Positions 11,726-22,205 of a stretch of 64,000 bases of DNA are shown here, in pieces. The notes under the pieces were generated by a model, which searched no databases, was not told the origin of the DNA, and saw nothing but the letters and a program-made list of their open reading frames with translations. Position numbers and translations under genes: made by a program. The stretch is from Turritopsis dohrnii (Eukaryota; Cnidaria; Hydrozoa; Anthoathecata; Oceaniidae), in assembly GCA_027922465.2 (NCBI GenBank), contig BQMF02000259.1:62001-126000 (forward strand). Direction: 5' to 3'. The stretch's first letter is position 1. Every line of letters starts with the position of its first letter.

Positions 11726-12793
11726 CATGGTATCTACCCCCCCCCCCCCCCAAATATTTGGGGGGGGGGGGGGGGGGGCTAATTTTTTTTTGACCATATG
11801 TTTTCTGGGGCCTGGAAGAAAAAAAATATCTACCTACTTTTGGGGGGACCTAAGGAAACTTGAAATATCTGGGGGCTGTTCTTTCCTTTTGGATTCATTC
11901 TTTTGATTCATTCAATTATGACTGAATAGACTAGCAGACATATTTTTCCAGAAACAAAAAAGTTTCAGAAAAGCATTTTTATTTCATTTGTTATTCCGGT
12001 GCCTTCAGCACAAATTTGAAAGGCCACTTTAAAATATCGTTATTCGATTTGGTAATATATTATTTTGAAACGTACATTACAGGTAGCACCGGTCTCTGTA
12101 TTAAATTGAACTTGATTAGTTTAGTTTTATGTAGCTTATACTCTTTATAGCTAGTGTTATGTTTATCATTCACTTAAAATATAAGTAAGTAAGTAAGTAA
12201 CCATCCGTGTCCATCCGTAATGATTGGCTATGATTGACTTGGAACTGGTAGTTGATTTACTGTCAGAGATACATATAGCATTACTCTAACTTGCCCGAAG
12301 GCCAGTATGCAGTCAGTCGATGGCTCCTAATGGGCTGACACGCTGCTTTTAAAGCGCATCGGAGTGGAGTATCAAGTTAAAACATGACTGGACTCGAACA
12401 CGGGTCGCAGTGGTCACACTCAAAGGTACTAATCACTACACCATCGCTACACGAATAATATAGTAGCTCATTTGATATTTGTTGCATGAGCTTTTTTGCA
12501 TGTTATTTCAAAACATTTTATTTTGGAAATTTATAATATATAGTAACATAAAAACCATTTAGCATGTTTATTTATAGTTAGGATTACTGTAGTTTACACC
12601 TTTCTTCTATGGTTCATTCAAAACAATTTTTATGTTTTAAAAAATAGTATCTCAAAAACACATGTTGTGTTTATCATCTGAAAAATTCTATTATACTACT
12701 GGGGGCTGTCACATTTTATGTTCAGGGGGGGGCCTAATCCTTTGGGGGGACCTATTTTCTTTGGGGGGGCCTAAGACCCCTCTAGATACCATG
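11726..12793. mobile_element. G-rich element with short inverted ends
   Basis: The 11-base sequence CATGGTATCTA at 11726-11736 is matched by its inverse at 12783-12793. Inside each end lies strongly G-rich DNA: a C15 run, AAATATTT and a G19 run at 11737-11778, and GGGGGGACCTA-like motifs near 11840 and 12726-12780. The left end coincides with the loss of similarity to copy B, which supports insertion or breakage there. No transposase frame is present. The element identity is inferred from the inverted ends only. Confidence 0.4.
12182..12452 (-). mobile_element. tRNA-derived SINE
   Basis: On the minus strand a pol III A-box-like sequence, TGGTGTAGTGATTAG (12429-12443), is followed about 30 bases later by a B box, GTGTTCGAGTCC (12390-12401). 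The element ends in a simple (ACTT)n tail, seen as AAGT repeats at 12182-12200 on the plus strand. Two internal promoter boxes, a tRNA-unrelated body of about 180 bases and a short simple-repeat tail are the hallmarks of a SINE. It is not a functional tRNA: no complete cloverleaf was found. Confidence 0.75.
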
Positions 12794-13380
12794 GTGTAGC
12801 ACTAGCGTATTTTCCTTTTTTTCGTTTTATAATTCTACTGTACTTTGTTAACATTTCTTTTAAAACACGTATCTTTTGTTCTGCAGCAAATGCGTGACCA
12901 CCGTTTTTTTTTGTGGAAAATAATTCCACATTGTATTCCTTACTGACATTTACAATAGTGTTATTATGTGTAAATCCACCATCTCCCTGTACACTCATTG
13001 GTTTCCTACCACCACTACCTTTTTTTAGCAGCTTGTATTTATCAATTTCCTCATAGAATTCCCTTATTTTCTTTGGTAAGTTGATCTGTTTGCCATTCTG
13101 TACGCAAATACATACGATGAAATAGATCAACGCATACCAATACGTACTTGACATTAGCTATACCAAAATATCTAATATCAGCCAGATCAACGTGTACACG
13201 TTGCAAGGGTCCATTTAAAGAATAAAGGGTTGAATAATCATAATCGTAAACATTTCTAACTCTTTTTAAAACCTCTTTATAATCATTATCATTTACAAAA
13301 GAATCAATAAATGTCTGATTGTTGTTGTTATTACTCTTGTTTATTGCCCCCGCAGCGAGTGTAAGCGAGCGAGGACGCAT
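12794..13380 (-). pseudogene. Integrase-core relic, Polinton/Maverick-like
   Basis: Two overlapping minus-strand frames (13380-13051 and 13154-12794) resemble a retroviral-type integrase core. The first has RVHVDLADIRYFG followed by a hydrophobic strand and VCVDLFHR, matching the first Asp and its following strand. The second has SVQGDGGFTHNN, matching the second Asp, and later AAEQKIRVLKEML, where the catalytic Glu would lie. A frameshift near 13060-13100 separates them. The wording of these motifs is closer to Polinton integrases than to the gypsy integrase elsewhere in the window, but a Ginger-type element is possible. No other Polinton gene (polymerase, ATPase, capsid) is nearby. Confidence 0.5.
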
Positions 13381-13418
13381 GGTAGTTTCACGAGATAGGC
13401 GAATGTCAGTTTTCGATT

Positions 13419-13423
<5 letters not shown>

Positions 13424-13478
<55 letters not shown>
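13424..13478 (+). repeat. (CAT)n microsatellite
   Basis: About 18 perfect CAT triplets followed by CGTCATC. The long histidine run it would encode is a by-product of the repeat and not evidence of a protein. Confidence 0.95.
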
Positions 13479-13862
13479 GTCATCTTCCAACTTTCGTGTT
13501 GACGTTACACGGTGGAATACAATTAGTAGCTGACTTTGCGTTTTTCCCGTATCAAAGCATGGTACTGTAAAGCCGGATTTCCACTAGACGATTTTTACAT
13601 CCGGATAATTTTCAACGAAGCTTTGGTTTTCACGCATGCGGTGGTCGTTTGTGCTTGCTTCAAAAAAATAGCGAAAGAAAACATTTTAATTCAGGTATCA
13701 CCCTGTCATTAACAAGTTTATTTAATCAATTTCTTGCCGTTTCCTTTTCAGGTACCGATTCTCTATCATACCAATTTGTCACTGATAGGGTTTGCGGTGG
13801 CAGTCAATGTACTGCTTGGCCAATGAGCCACACTGAAAAAATACTAAACACCACCAATAATA

Positions 13863-14457
13863 TTGGTTACAATATCATCAAAAATCATTTTAATTATTGA
13901 CTTACATCCTTTCAGTTTGAATATGTCTGGTAATACAATAATACAGGGCTCTTTTCATCAAGGACATGAAATGTTTGGTGAATCTGCTGGCAAACAATGT
14001 CCATGTTGTTCTTTATTGTCCATAGTATTTACTCTAGTGAAGAGTCCTGGACATTGGACTGCTTATGATTTAGATTTTATTGTTGAAAATGGAGACCGAA
14101 TTTACAAATCTCTTCAAAAGGATGAATACTGAACTCCCGCAAACTTTGTCATTACTTCAAATTTTTTATGCCAAAGAAAAAGTTGGTTTTGTAAATGGTA
14201 CCAGTGTAACTGGTGAACTATTGGATCAAAACATAAAGTCAAATTTTGATGGATTGCTGATTCTTATGAAAGCAATTTGTTTTAGCGTCATATGGACTAA
14301 AAAGGACTACTTTTTATTTGATTCTCATATTAGAGACGTTCATGGAAAGTCATGTCAAAATGGATTTTCAATTCTTTTGAAATTTAAAAATAGAACTAAA
14401 TTAGAGTTATTCATTATTGAAAATTATTTGCAAAAAAGTGATGAGAATGTACAATTA
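13863..14457 (+). pseudogene. Herpes-tegument-type cysteine protease (C76-like) domain of the Helentron
   Basis: The N-terminal domain of the Helentron polyprotein. One frame reads GSFHQGHEMFGESAGKQC, in which the final Cys (13998-14000) fits the nucleophile of the peptidase C76 / M48USP deubiquitinase fold. After a frameshift near 14100 the second frame has FLFDSH near 14325, matching the Asp-x-His pair that completes the triad. This fold is known from herpesvirus tegument proteins and from transposon-associated eukaryotic proteins; cleavage of ubiquitin by this copy is inference only. A pyrimidine-rich CAG precedes the domain at about 13914, so an upstream exon is possible. The frame is cut at 14456 by the ISL2EU insertion. 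Confidence 0.7.
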
Positions 14458-14638
14458 GCGGCTTTCATAGAAACAGCCTGGGCCCGAATTAAAACCGCTT
14501 GGGGGGAAATTTATCCATATCCGCCATATTTGTTTACGAAAAACACTGCAAAAACTGTTCGAAACTGCTGTTCTGGTTATAACAAGCTGACTGTTCAAGA
14601 GTTTCTGTTGTTGTATCCAGCATTTTGTTTGCTCAATC

Positions 14639-15185
14639 ATGGTGAAATGGAGCTGCAGCAGCTCACTTTGCTTCAACAACTTCACAACACGTAAAGGAAA
14701 AGACACAAAACTCAACAAATACCGTTTTCCAGCTGATAAAAATCTCAGGAGGCAGTATGAAACCATTCTCAAAACTACTGGGATGAACTTTGAAGATGGA
14801 TTTATTTGTGAAGACCATTGGAGTACTGGTGTACGACCTAACTCATCCACGTTACCTGACGTTGCCTGTACAGAACAATCATTTAAAAGGATAAAGAAAC
14901 GATACGAAAATGCCAAGAAAATCTTACAATCTGCATCCAAACCAACAAAAGCCCAGAAGAAGTCCTATAAATTGGCCAAAATTGAAATTTATAACTGCCT
15001 CCAGTGTTATGAAAATCAACACAGACAATGAACCCAAAAAACCTAAGCCAGTTCGTGGAAAGTGGAGAGAACAATTGAACCAACCTAAACCTATAGAACA
15101 TTTGAAAATTTTGCTGATAACAACTCAACAACACTCAATCAAAACACTACATCTACCCCAGATAATGATAATGTCAAAATTTTGA
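14639..15185 (+). pseudogene. THAP DNA-binding domain and linker of the ISL2EU transposase
   Basis: The 130-aa frame starts at an ATG and folds as a THAP zinc finger: Cys6 and Cys11, an aromatic FP pair (RFPAD, residues 29-33), then Cys57-E-D-His60 and a following W, giving the C2CH pattern. THAP fingers bind the terminal repeats of transposons. A basic, probably helical linker follows until a stop at 15029. Continuation toward the catalytic domain lies in other frames (a coiled-coil-like KILKEKIAQLELQL segment near 15176), so at least two frameshifts separate finger from catalytic part. Small introns are an alternative explanation. Confidence 0.75.
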
Positions 15186-15228
15186 AAGAAAAAATAGCCC
15201 AACTGGAATTGCAACTTCACTTCAAACT

Positions 15229-16170
15229 GTGAAAGTACATAATTTACAATCACGATTGTTGTCTGTGGAAAGGAAAGTAAGCTATGAGACTTTATTCGGT
15301 GAAGAATTCGAATACATCACAGGATTGACAATTGAGGAATTTGACTTACTCTATGATTGTGTCAAACCTTATATAAATTGTGCTGTTTACCCTGATTGTA
15401 AGAACATGAGTGAAAAGTCATTCTCATATCGAACACAGTATGTCATTACCTTGATGATATGTAGGCATGGCCTCGACATTCGGTTTTCAGCGTTTATCAT
15501 TGGTACTAGTGAAAGTACAATTTCACGTATATTTACAAGTTGGGTAGTTTTTTTGCAAACCCTTTTTGATGAGCTCGACATGAAATGCGACCCTCTTTAT
15601 CTTCAAAAAAAGATGCCAAAAGCCTTCATAGACACAGGACATGGAGAAACTGATTTGATATTAGATGCTACAGAGTTTAAATTCCAGATTGCTTCCAACT
15701 ATGAACTAAATTCTTTAATGTTCTCACATTATAAAAACTGCACAACAGCTAAAGCCTTGGTTGGAATTTCTGCTCATGGTATGGGAATAGTTTTTAGTGA
15801 TGCCTACCCTGGCTCAATTTCTGACTCTAGTATTACAGAGAAAACAAATATTCTTGATTATGTCTCAGAAGAGCACGAGGTTATGACTGATCGTGGTTTT
15901 GCAATACAAGACTTATGTGCGATCAAGGGAATTGCTTTAAATCGACCAAAACAAAAAGAGAGCAATCAATTTACAGGAGAACAAATCGAGCGAAATTTTG
16001 ATATCGCATCAACTCGTATTCATGTGGAAAGATTCATCGGTAGGGTTAGAGATTGGAAAATTTTAAACAATATTTGGCCTTGTACTCGCATGGATTTACT
16101 TAGTTCTACATGGCGAATGTTATGCCATACAGTCAACTTAGTGAAGAAACCTATCGGACCCAAAGAATGA
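15229..16170 (+). CDS. DDE transposase (Harbinger/HARBI1-like DDE_4) of ISL2EU
   Basis: This catalyses excision and integration of the element. The 313-aa frame has an N-terminal helix-turn-helix-like stretch (residues 30-110, ending GTSESTISRIFTSW) followed by an RNase H-fold catalytic core. Candidate catalytic residues are D146 in LDATEF, D221 in MTDRGF and E267 in HVERFIGR, the spacing and context of the DDE_Tnp_4 family. The core is uninterrupted, but the frame opens only at a GTG and its N-terminal THAP domain lies in another frame upstream, so the full protein is broken unless introns join it. It ends 263 bases before the 3' end of the convergent YqaJ gene. Confidence 0.85.
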   Translation: MKVHNLQSRLLSVERKVSYETLFGEEFEYITGLTIEEFDLLYDCVKPYINCAVYPDCKNMSEKSFSYRTQYVITLMICRHGLDIRFSAFIIGTSESTISRIFTSWVVFLQTLFDELDMKCDPLYLQKKMPKAFIDTGHGETDLILDATEFKFQIASNYELNSLMFSHYKNCTTAKALVGISAHGMGIVFSDAYPGSISDSSITEKTNILDYVSEEHEVMTDRGFAIQDLCAIKGIALNRPKQKESNQFTGEQIERNFDIASTRIHVERFIGRVRDWKILNNIWPCTRMDLLSSTWRMLCHTVNLVKKPIGPKE

Positions 16171-16433
16171 ATGAATTTCTTTTAAACAATGTGATAATTT
16201 ATTTGTTGTTGTATTACAAGATTTTTATGTACAACATAAATGGTCAAAAGAAAAATTTCCGACAGCTTTTATTATTTTTACACTCAATTGTTTTAAATTT
16301 ATCACACTTTCATAAAGTCATGTCATCAAAACTCAACTCTAGGGATAGATTTACACAAGGATTTGGTGTAAGTTCTCAGTGGTAATAGGTTTTTGAAATC
16401 AAAGTGCTTAAGTATAAGCTTCTCTCCAAGTTT

Positions 16434-18221
16434 TTACAAAACAATGTCTTCTGAATGTTGCCAATCGATAATTTTCGTATTTGTCAGGATACATTTGCAT
16501 ACTTCCTTCATAATCTCCAATAAAGAGTGGTTTTTCCTGATCAAAAAACAATTTCCAGATTCACTTTCTGGGTGATATGACAGTAAGACACATGAGTGGA
16601 AATTAGTACAATCCATTTGTACTTGACATTGTACATAGTAGTGTGGAAACTCTTTAAGGCTTTCAATAGGATTTGTAGCATTCTTATCTCTTGTTTTGAT
16701 CTCAAGTAATAACCCGCCAGGTGCATCAGGACTGGCACCAAATCTATCATTATCTGGGTGTAAATAAAATCCACATTGTGATGTTGAACACTTTGTCAAT
16801 TTCTCAAAATAGAGTCTAGCATTATTTTCAAAGAAAAGTCCGCGCTGAATGTTAGGAATATGGGACAGGCGGTTTCGTTCTCCTTCCCCAGTTTTGACAA
16901 GCAGCCAATAGTCGTCGAAAAGCTTACTCCCACCAAAGCCTAGTAGATAAGACAATCTAGATCCGGTAATTTTGAATTTACGCACATCATGCTATTCAGC
17001 TGTATTTTGCTGGACCGATACATAGTTATCTCCACTTGCAGGACATGCTTTGTAAAAAGAAATATCTAAACGTACAGGATCCTTTTTCTCAATCAATTGC
17101 TTGTCAATTTCAGAACACAGGTCAAATGAAAATTTTTCAGTAGTATATACCATTTCATTATTTGTAGATAATGTTTGTTGTGATATTGTATCTTGAATTT
17201 CATTATTTTCTTGAATAGGAACACTGCTGTCACCTAAACCACATTTCTCATTAATCTTTTTTTTAATTTCATCAGCTTTATTTTTTGGTATTCCCAGAAC
17301 GTTCTCCTTAAAACTTTCCTTGGAAATGTACTGGTGGTCTCCAAGAGAGTTTTGTAAAAATTTAAAACAAATATGTTCACCATATGAGGAGGCTCTTCCA
17401 ATTTTGCTTTTTGACAACACTGAGTGAAAATGATTTGTGACATCAGGCTTAGCACTTCTTCGAATTTTATGCTGAATTTTTTTCTCAGTCTTTGAAATGT
17501 CTCTCTTCATTTTAGATTTATCTGGATCGGCTGCAACAATCTGTTTATCCTTTCTCATTTTAGCTGATTTCAATTTAATTTGGTTCAAGGGTATCATTGG
17601 TATTGATCCTTTACTTCTTCTATGCCACTTTTGTAACTTTTGAGTACAAGTCAGTGCTAAAATCCTCTCCCCAGTTAAAGTGAAGTGTTTGATGTACAAT
17701 AACAAAGCAATTATATGGCAACAAAGTCCACTAAGTCCAATTGGACAGAAGCAATTTGCTTTTTGTGGAATTCCATTTTCAAACAGTATGACAGCTGGTC
17801 TAGGTTCGTGTCCATAAGATTTGTTGATCAAGGCTTTAACATAGAGTTTCTCTTGATCAGTTAATGTTTTCACAGATACTATTTTTCTACTTTGGAGCAT
17901 CCTGTGAGCTTTCTCTTGTTGTCCAATACTTCCTTGCTTCTTATTAGCAAGGTAATCCAAGATAATCTCTTCTGACAATTTTGGCAAGTTCTCTATAGTC
18001 CATTTAGCACTGGCAGGTGGAATGGTCATTACATCAAGGCTTGTCTTGAATGTTTTGTTTCTCTTAGTCCTGTTTCTAAGCTTTTCAACAAGCTTAGGAT
18101 AACGATTATATTTAGCTTTTCTGTTCAGCAGTTCCTCCTTTGTCCCTGTAACTGTTAGACCAAGTTCTGAAAGCCATTTTGCTGCTTCTAATTTAGTTTT
18201 ATCTTCTTCTTTTTCGGCCAT
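16434..18221 (-). pseudogene. SAP-SWIM-YqaJ nuclease protein of ISL2EU, one in-frame stop
   Basis: This is the second ISL2EU protein, of unknown role in transposition. The ATG at 18221 opens a 409-aa frame with a SAP-like helix pair (residues 13-33, GLTVTGTKEELL) and a SWIM zinc finger (Cys157, Cys159, Cys167, His169), then a lysine-rich region. A TAG at 16994-16992 ends it, but the same frame continues for 185 codons into a YqaJ-type exonuclease fold with KITGSRLSYLLG, RGLFFENNAR and the PD-(D/E)xK signature (SPDA, then LEIK). Because frame and domain order are intact, the TAG is best read as a single nonsense mutation. Readthrough is possible but unsupported. Confidence 0.88.
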
Positions 18222-18404
18222 CTTGCTCTTTAAAGGCTGTTTTGGTTAAAAACGAAAGTGAAAATGCCGCCATTATGAATATTTTTCCCCCCAAGCTTTC
18301 CCGACCGCGCGTATGAAAGCCGCTAATTCGAAATGCATTTCCTGACTGTATCTAAAGTTGATTCTATGTCTGATCTGTATTTAAATTAATTTAAATTATC
18401 GTAA

Positions 18405-18905
18405 GGTATAGTTGAGAAAGAGAGTTGCCACAAACGTAAGTCCAGTGAATTGGAAAAACAGAAATGTCGTCAACGCAAAGCCACTGAAATTTCATAAGAA
18501 AAATGCCGTTTGCGTAATGCCACTGAAATTTCAAAAGAAAAATGTCGTTTGCGTAATGCCACCGAAAGTGCAAAAGAAAAATGTCGTCAACGCAAAGCCA
18601 CCGAAAGTTCAAAAGTAAAATGTGGTAAGCGCAAAGCAACCAAATCTGCTAAAGAGAAAAATTGTAAAAGAAGACGAATTCTCAGGCAAAGCTCTGAGTT
18701 GGTTGATAAAGTTTCAGCATTCAAAGCTTCAATAAGAGAAGGACCATACTTCATATGTGTGATTTGCAATCGCTGTTTGTATAAAAAGACCGTTAAGAAA
18801 TTTGATCCTAGCCTCTATGGGATGGAGTTCAATTACCTTTTAACCTTCGTTGAAAGTTTTGATAAAAATCAGTACATTTGCGTAACATGTGACAAGTATG
18901 TTTAA
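18405..18905 (+). pseudogene. Helentron: basic tandem repeats and Cys-rich segment
   Basis: Continuation of the Helentron ORF beyond the ISL2EU insertion. About five copies of a 13-residue unit of the form EKCRxRxATExxK (39 bp each, 18440-18650) form a highly basic array. Next come GPYFICVICNRCLYKK and, 40 residues on, YICVTCDKY, four CxxC-like pairs suggesting zinc binding. An in-frame TAA at 18496 breaks the array, and the frame shifts near 18905. Such an array between the protease and the Rep region is what I recall from related invertebrate proteins. Its function is unknown, with nucleic-acid binding the obvious guess. Confidence 0.65.
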
Positions 18906-19706
18906 AAAAAAAGTTCCATGCCAGGCTGTGCGAAATAAGTTGGAATTGGATGAGATACCAACAGAAATTATGTGTCTCAATCACCTTGAAAAAATTCTAA
19001 TTGCTAAGCGCATGTTATTTAAGAAAATTGTAATAATGCATGAGGGGAACAGCCTAAGATCAAAGGTGCCATTTGTAATATACCTGTACATGCTGATGCA
19101 GTTAGTGATTGTCTCCCATGTCCTGATAGCATGAATGGTGTAACACCAGTTAAGCTAAAGCGGAAGCTCTCATTCAAAGGCCATCTTCATTTTGAAGATG
19201 TTGATCCTGATCGTGTTAGAAAGGCATTACAGTACTTAAGAATTAGTAATCCTTTTTACTCCAATGTTTTAATTAGGATTGATAATATAAGCAAAGAATT
19301 GTTGTCACTAACAGATATAGATGCAATTGTAGAACAAGATGAATTTCCTGTTGATGTTGAAGATTTGGAAGAGGAAAATCCCCTTGATAACGACCGTGTA
19401 AATAGTGATGAGATGATGGTAATTCCTAATATTTATAGTGAGACTGAAAGTCTATTGAATAGTGCACCAGGAGAAAATAAAACCCCGGAGTCATTTTTTA
19501 ATGATGATTTTTGTGAAGAGCAAGCATTTCCTTACCTGTTACCAAAGGGAAAGTTGGCTACGAGGTTGAAAGATCTACTCAATTATCTACTGTCAAATAT
19601 TTTAATCAGCGCCTGCTTAATTACACACAACGATTTTCCTCAAACGCAGATTTCATATTTTTTGGCCATTATGTTGTCCAGCAAACAAACCTTTATAATT
19701 AAATGA
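18889..19706 (+). pseudogene. Helentron: DUF6570-like region and acidic spacer
   Basis: In two frames joined near 19131 the sequence reads LDEIPTEIMCLNHLEKILIAKRMLFKKIV, here split across residues, resembling the DUF6570 region that precedes the Rep domain in many Helitron-type proteins. An acidic spacer rich in D and E follows (19310-19510). The frame ends at 19704, and the next recognisable segment restarts in another frame at 19994. Between them, near 19750-19960, are further decayed coding bits. The role of this domain is unknown. Confidence 0.6.
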
Positions 19707-19993
19707 ATATAGCTACAAGTAAAGTTAGTGGCACATTAAATGCTGGTCAGTAACAGAGAAACTATAGTGAGGCTATTCGTTCAGTAATCTCAGAAGATAA
19801 AGGGTTTACATTCATGAAATCTGTTAAAGGTACTCCTGCATACTGGAAGAATTTTTTATATGATGTGTTAGCAATGGTAAAACAGCTAGGTTTACCTACT
19901 TTTTTTGTCATGTTATCTTGTGCTGACTTGAAATAGGATGAGCTGATATCAATTATTAACAAACTGAATTGCTTTGATAAACAGGATGGGGAA

Positions 19994-20866
19994 TTGAGTT
20001 ATTTTGAAAAATGTAGAAGATTAAATGCAAACCCAGCTCTTACTGCTAGGCATTTTCAGTTTAGAGTGGGGACCTTTTTTAAAGAAATTCTCCTACATAA
20101 GAACAGTCCGCTAGGAAAAGTAGAGTTCTATGTCATTAAAGTAGAATTTCAATTTAGAGTCTCACCTCATGTACATTCCTTTGTGTGGACTAAAGACCCG
20201 CCCGTGCTTACGCTTGAAACTAAGGATGCGTATTTGGAATTCATTGATTCCATTGTTAGGACTGACTTACCTGATGAAGATAATGAGCCTAAGTTGTTTG
20301 AACTTGTCAGTCAATATCAAATTCACCGACACTCGACCTCGTGTAGAAAATATAAAAATGTTCCATGTCGATTTCATTATGGTCGCTTTTTTACCGACCG
20401 GACAGTTTGTGCTGTACCATTAGACAAAAGCTTGCCAGAAGCCGATAAAATGGCAATCTTAACAGCACGAACAAAAATTTTGAATCAAGTCAAAGGTTAT
20501 ATTGATGAATATTTAGACCCTCACAAAAACTCTTACCTAAATGATGTAACAATCTCAGATATCTTGACTTCGCTTGACATAACTGAAGAAGAATATTACC
20601 GGGCTCTCTCGATCGCTCCTGGAGAGGACTTTGAGATTCACTTACGGCGTCCACCCAATTCTTGCTTTGTAAACAATTACTTTGCAGTGGGACTAGAAGC
20701 ATGGGAAGCAAATATGGATATCCAACTTGTTTTTAATTATTACAAGGCTGTTTCCTATATGTGCTCCTATTTTTCGAAAGCTGAAACAGATTCATGTGTT
20801 GCAATGAAAAAGGCTGCAGAAGAAAGTGAAAATCTAAAATTCAAAGATAAAATGAAGAAATTCTAA
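19994..20866 (+). CDS. Helentron Rep: HUH endonuclease domain
   Basis: The HUH Rep nicks the element at its ends and stays covalently joined to DNA, starting rolling-circle transposition. In this 290-aa frame the metal-binding HUH motif is SPHVHSF (His59, His61), preceded by a beta strand. The two-tyrosine helix is SYMCSYFSKAE (Tyr255 and Tyr259), the Y-x3-Y spacing of Helitron Reps. A Cys/His-containing segment (SCRKYKNVPCRFHYGR) between them is also typical. The domain looks intact, but upstream and downstream parts are in other frames, so it cannot be made as part of the full polyprotein. Confidence 0.88.
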   Translation: MSYFEKCRRLNANPALTARHFQFRVGTFFKEILLHKNSPLGKVEFYVIKVEFQFRVSPHVHSFVWTKDPPVLTLETKDAYLEFIDSIVRTDLPDEDNEPKLFELVSQYQIHRHSTSCRKYKNVPCRFHYGRFFTDRTVCAVPLDKSLPEADKMAILTARTKILNQVKGYIDEYLDPHKNSYLNDVTISDILTSLDITEEEYYRALSIAPGEDFEIHLRRPPNSCFVNNYFAVGLEAWEANMDIQLVFNYYKAVSYMCSYFSKAETDSCVAMKKAAEESENLKFKDKMKKF

Positions 20867-21303
20867 TTTGCCAGAAAAAAGATACAGAATTATGTAAATC
20901 AGAAGAAGAGCTCAGAGAACTACCAGAAGATAGCACTGATATTTTCAAACGTAACAATTTAGATCGTTACATGGAAAGACCAGATAAGGTTTTTAAGGGT
21001 GGAAAATGTTGTATTCTCGACATATTTTGTTTTGCTGAGTTTGTGGCTTATTACGTATTGGACACCAAGCCCAACTTAGAGGAAAATGATTCTCAGCCAG
21101 AAGTACTTCAGGATGATTCTTGTGAAATATCATGTTGTTACCCGAAATCAATACCACTTATGTCATCAAAAGAAAAAATGAAATGTCGTAGCATTCGAAA
21201 AGTTGTAAGATATCACGCTCCAAATCGTGTTACCCAGACAGAAGCATATGCTCATCCTTACTACTGTTATTTTATCCTTTCCGAAAAGAATCAGAGTTAT
21301 TAA
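20867..21303 (+). pseudogene. Helentron: Rep-helicase linker
   Basis: After the stop at 20864 the coding sense resumes in another frame, with an open segment at 20971-21303. It contains RKVVRYHAPNRVTQTEAYAH, matching the conserved linker of Helitron proteins that reads roughly RYHxPN...PExYAHHLLxxFYPFR. The last part (YYCYFIL) is in the wrong frame, and the expected YPFR-like sequence continues in the frame that opens at 21351. At least two frameshifts are therefore present. Function unknown. Confidence 0.6.
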
Positions 21304-21350
21304 GTGATGAAACTAAAACCTACACAGCCAAGCTAAATCAGCCGCAAGTT

Positions 21351-22205
21351 TTGCAGATCGTTAATGAAAATAAATTTAGATATGAGCCTTGGGGAGACTT
21401 AGTCGATTCAGTGTTAATGAATCACACTTTAAGGCCAAGAACTGATGACTTTGCAGAACAAGAAAATGATGATGTTTCACTGGAAAATATGTCTGTTGAA
21501 GAGGAAGAAGAAGGTGATGCTGATAAGATTATAGATTTTCAGGTTCGAAATGAAAACCAACATAATAATCAGAGTCAAAGTAGCATTAGACTTGATGCAA
21601 CAACCGAAGATGAAATAAATTACTTGATCTCAACTGTAAATAGTAAACAGCGGGAAGTTTTTAACCTGATCAATATATGGGCGAGGCGCAAAGCAGCAAG
21701 CAATTTTTCAAGACAGACTGACGCTATAGAACCTTTGCGGTTGTTTATAACTGGTGGAGCCGGGACTGGTAAATCACATTTAATCAAAACTATGGCTGCA
21801 ATGCTTACAAAAACTTTGAATTACCGTGCCTTGAATTTAGAAAAACCTAAAGTTTTAATGTTAGCGCCAACAGGAGTTGCCGCAGTGAATATAGCTGGAA
21901 ATACCATTCATTCCGCACTTGGAATACCAGTCGACTGTAGGGGCCTTCAACTTTCAAAACTTTCTGATAAAAAGAGATGTTCATTAAGACTGGAGTTAGA
22001 GGAACTTAAGGTAATTATCATAGATGAAATATCCATGGTATCTAATAAACTTCTATTACACATTCATCAAAGATTACTTGATATTTTTGGCTACTTAGGG
22101 AATTGCATGAAACCATTTGCAGGCTTGGCAGTTATTGTTGTGGGAGATTTGTATCCCCCTCCCCCCCCCCCCCCCCCCCCCTCTCATGCAGCGTCCTGTA
22201 TTTGA
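21351..22205 (+). pseudogene. Helentron Pif1-type helicase, N-terminal half
   Basis: The superfamily 1B helicase that unwinds the strand during rolling-circle transposition. Residues 135-142 are the Walker A loop GGAGTGKS, 172-181 APTGVAAVNI is motif Ia, and 221-229 VIIIDEISM is Walker B. At motif III the sequence begins VVGDLY (263-268) but the expected QLPPV is replaced by an uninterrupted proline run from a C-rich tract at 22155-22181, after which the frame is wrong. The flanks before and after the tract still align with Pif1, so the tract expanded inside a once-normal gene. Confidence 0.85.
22155..22181 (+). repeat. C-homopolymer expansion inside Pif1 motif III
   Basis: CCCCCT followed by about 21 C lies exactly where codons for the QLPP segment of helicase motif III are expected. 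Such a run could have grown from the short C-rich LPP codons. Its exact length is likely to be poorly determined. Confidence 0.85.

Larger units (their letters stand above)
14458..18323. mobile_element. ISL2EU DNA transposon (PIF/Harbinger-related), complete ends
   Basis: The ends are GCGGCTTTCATA at 14458-14469 and its perfect inverse at 18312-18323, each flanked by TA (14456-14457, 18324-18325). A second inverted block, GCTTGGGGGGAAA, lies inside at 14497-14509 and 18284-18296. Within are a THAP/DDE transposase on the plus strand and a SAP/SWIM/YqaJ protein converging from the minus strand, the two-gene arrangement of the ISL2EU group. At 3866 bp it looks full length, but the transposase is frameshifted and the YqaJ gene has a stop. 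It sits inside the protease domain of the Helentron. Confidence 0.9.

Noticed and set aside
12390..12452. A tRNA gene on the minus strand
   Set aside because: A and B boxes are present but I could not fold a complete acceptor and anticodon stem; the tail and body indicate a SINE.
13319..13570. Frame encoding a long poly-histidine stretch
   Set aside because: Entirely explained by the (CAT)n microsatellite; no other coding features.
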